A stretch of 64,000 nt of DNA, taken from NCBI GenBank assembly GCA_001916035.1, contig MNRQ01000023.1:11886-75885 (forward strand). Reading direction: 5' to 3'. Made by a program: the position numbers and the translations under genes. Source of the DNA: Clostridium sp. 27_14 (lineage in GTDB: Bacteria > Bacillota > Clostridia > TANB77 > CAG-508). Each line of letters starts with the position of its first letter. Position 1 is the stretch's first letter. The notes below the pieces were generated by a model. It was not told the DNA's origin and searched no databases. It worked only from the letters and a program-made list of their open reading frames with translations. Below are positions 62,729 to 64,000 of this stretch, piece after piece.

Positions 62729-64000
62729 ATGAATCTAAAAATGCCTTATGGGATAAGCAATTATGAAGAACTTGTAACAGAAAATTACTATTATGTTGAT
62801 AAAACGGAATATATAGAAAAGTTGGAAGAATTGCCAGAAAAAAGAATAATGTTTTTACGCCCAAGAAAATTTGGAAAAACACTATTTACAAGTGTACTTG
62901 AAAATTATTATGACAAAAATAAAATAGACAGTTTCGAAAAATTATATGGAAATACGTATATAGGAAAAAATCCAACAAAATTAAAGAACAGTTATTGTAT
63001 ATTAAGATTTAATTTTTCAGGAATAAATACAGAAAATGAAGAAACAACAATGAAAGGATTTAAAGAAAAAGTAACAATATCTATAGAAGGATTTACAAAA
63101 ATATATGGTATAGATTTTTATATAAACCCAGAACAAACAGTAGAAGGAATGACAAGAAGTTTAATAGAAGCATTTAAAATACAAAAACCAGAAGAAAAAA
63201 TATATATAATAATAGATGAATACGATCATTTTGCAAATGAATTATTAGGATTCAATCCAGAACAATTTAGAAATCTAGTATCAAAAAATGGAAAAGTAAG
63301 AAAATGGTATGAAATATTAAAAGAAGGAACAGAAACAGTAGTAGACAGAATATTCATAACAGGAGTAGCACCAATAACACTAGACAGTTTAACAAGTGGA
63401 TTTAATATAGGGAAAGACATATCACAAGATGTAAGATTTAATGAAATGATGGGATTTACCAGAGAAGAATTAGTACAAATCTTAAATAATGAAGAAATAC
63501 CGGTAGAAGAGCAGGAAAAGATATTGCCAATAATGAAAGAAAATTATGATGGATATAAATTTAGTATGAAAGCAAAAAGTGAAATATATAATTCAAATAT
63601 GTGCTTATATTTTTTGTCAGAATATTCGTGGTCAAAAGAAGTACCAGAAGATTTAATAGATGTAAATATAGCAAGTGATTATAATAAAGTGGGGAAAATG
63701 CTAAACTTATGTAAAGGTGAAAACAGATTGGAAATATTAAGAAAAACAGTACAAGGAGAACCAATAATAAATAAAATAGTAAAAAAATTTAATCCAGCAA
63801 TAGAATTTACAGAAAATGACATGATATCAATGTTATATTACTTAGGATATTTAACAATATCAGGAGAGTTAGTAGGAATACCAGAACTAACAATACCAAA
63901 TAAAGTAATGAAAGAAATATATGCAGACTACTTTATGCAAATGATGGACAAAGAAGCAGAATTCAGAATAGACAATAATGCGAACCAAGAAATATTAATA
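62729..64000 (+). CDS. AAA-ATPase-like protein (PF09820 type), partial
   Basis: The first 424 residues of a protein that runs off the window. The start MPYGISNYEELVTENYYYVDKTEYI, the P-loop variant FLRPRKFGKTLF (near 52) and Walker B IYIIIDEYDHFANEL (near 160) are characteristic of the AAA-ATPase_like family, usually followed by a C-terminal PD-(D/E)XK nuclease-like domain. These genes are common and multi-copy in gut anaerobes and may be mobile or defence-related; the role is unknown. ATG 62729 follows GAAAGAGGTG. Confidence 0.9.
   Translation, partial: MNLKMPYGISNYEELVTENYYYVDKTEYIEKLEELPEKRIMFLRPRKFGKTLFTSVLENYYDKNKIDSFEKLYGNTYIGKNPTKLKNSYCILRFNFSGINTENEETTMKGFKEKVTISIEGFTKIYGIDFYINPEQTVEGMTRSLIEAFKIQKPEEKIYIIIDEYDHFANELLGFNPEQFRNLVSKNGKVRKWYEILKEGTETVVDRIFITGVAPITLDSLTSGFNIGKDISQDVRFNEMMGFTREELVQILNNEEIPVEEQEKILPIMKENYDGYKFSMKAKSEIYNSNMCLYFLSEYSWSKEVPEDLIDVNIASDYNKVGKMLNLCKGENRLEILRKTVQGEPIINKIVKKFNPAIEFTENDMISMLYYLGYLTISGELVGIPELTIPNKVMKEIYADYFMQMMDKEAEFRIDNNANQEILI

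Overview
The window looks like a chromosomal segment of an AT-rich, endospore-forming member of the Clostridia (Firmicutes), probably from an uncultured gut lineage. The evidence is Firmicutes gene order (rpsB-tsf-pyrH-frr-uppS-cdsA-rseP-polC; asp23-amaP-DUF2273-nusB-xseA-xseB; T-box-controlled pheST and glyS), a PolC-type replicase, a LexA repressor, and several spore genes: spoIIP, ytxC-like, the germination protease gpr and an H-type small acid-soluble spore protein. Coding strands are strongly A-rich. Starts are mostly ATG behind GAAAGGA or AGGAGG ribosome-binding sites. The exact taxon cannot be fixed from sequence alone.

Layout. 1-8200: end of an S41 protease, pgsA, greA, rpsO, pnp, queA, tgt and a membrane-anchored WG-repeat protein. 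8300-13200: spoIIP, then a minus-strand block (ytxC-like, a GH57 branching enzyme, a DUF4912 protein). 13400-20930: an FtsZ homologue without a C-terminal tail, the Asp23/AmaP/DUF2273 envelope genes, nusB, xseA, xseB, a PAP2-like protein and fhs. 21000-31200: gpr, a lysine-rich membrane protein, rpsB, tsf, an apparently foreign and frameshifted DHH phosphoesterase, pyrH, frr, a prenyl diphosphate synthase, uppS, cdsA and a short RseP-like protease. 31300-36100: polC. 36300-44800: a small hypothetical gene, an M23 peptidase, T-box-pheST, yqeG, a prepilin peptidase, an M24 peptidase, efp and a CD1247-like zinc-ribbon protein. 45250-46500: a long gap with tRNA-Trp, a repeat element, a candidate type I toxin-antitoxin locus and the glyS T-box. 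46500-54060: glyS, an H-type spore protein gene, lexA, and a TetR-controlled heterodimeric ABC exporter. 54300-60900: a DtxR-like regulator, the sufCBDSU Fe-S assembly cluster and mnmA, which takes sulfur from the cysteine desulfurase. 61000-64000: a PaaI-like thioesterase, a BI-1 family protein and the start of an AAA-ATPase-like gene that runs off the window.

Most interesting points. First, 45821-46122 has the architecture of an Fst/par-type type I toxin-antitoxin module: a 25-residue hydrophobic peptide gene and a convergent, promoter-driven small RNA share a bidirectional terminator, and the RNA displays in a hairpin loop a 15-nt sequence exactly complementary to the start of the peptide mRNA. 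Second, sufS carries an apparent 16-nt deletion that removes the PLP lysine and shifts the frame. Third, two genes (the RseP-like protease and the M23 peptidase) have an AGGAGG-like site exactly 8 nt before an ATA codon; the first has no ATG, GTG or TTG start in frame. Fourth, PolC has two tandem OB domains. Fifth, the regulator upstream of suf appears to have lost most metal ligands of the MntR/DtxR family and has a C-terminal C-x8-C-x2-C cluster. Two families of short palindromic intergenic repeats are also spread through the window. All homology statements rest on motif recognition by eye; no search was run.
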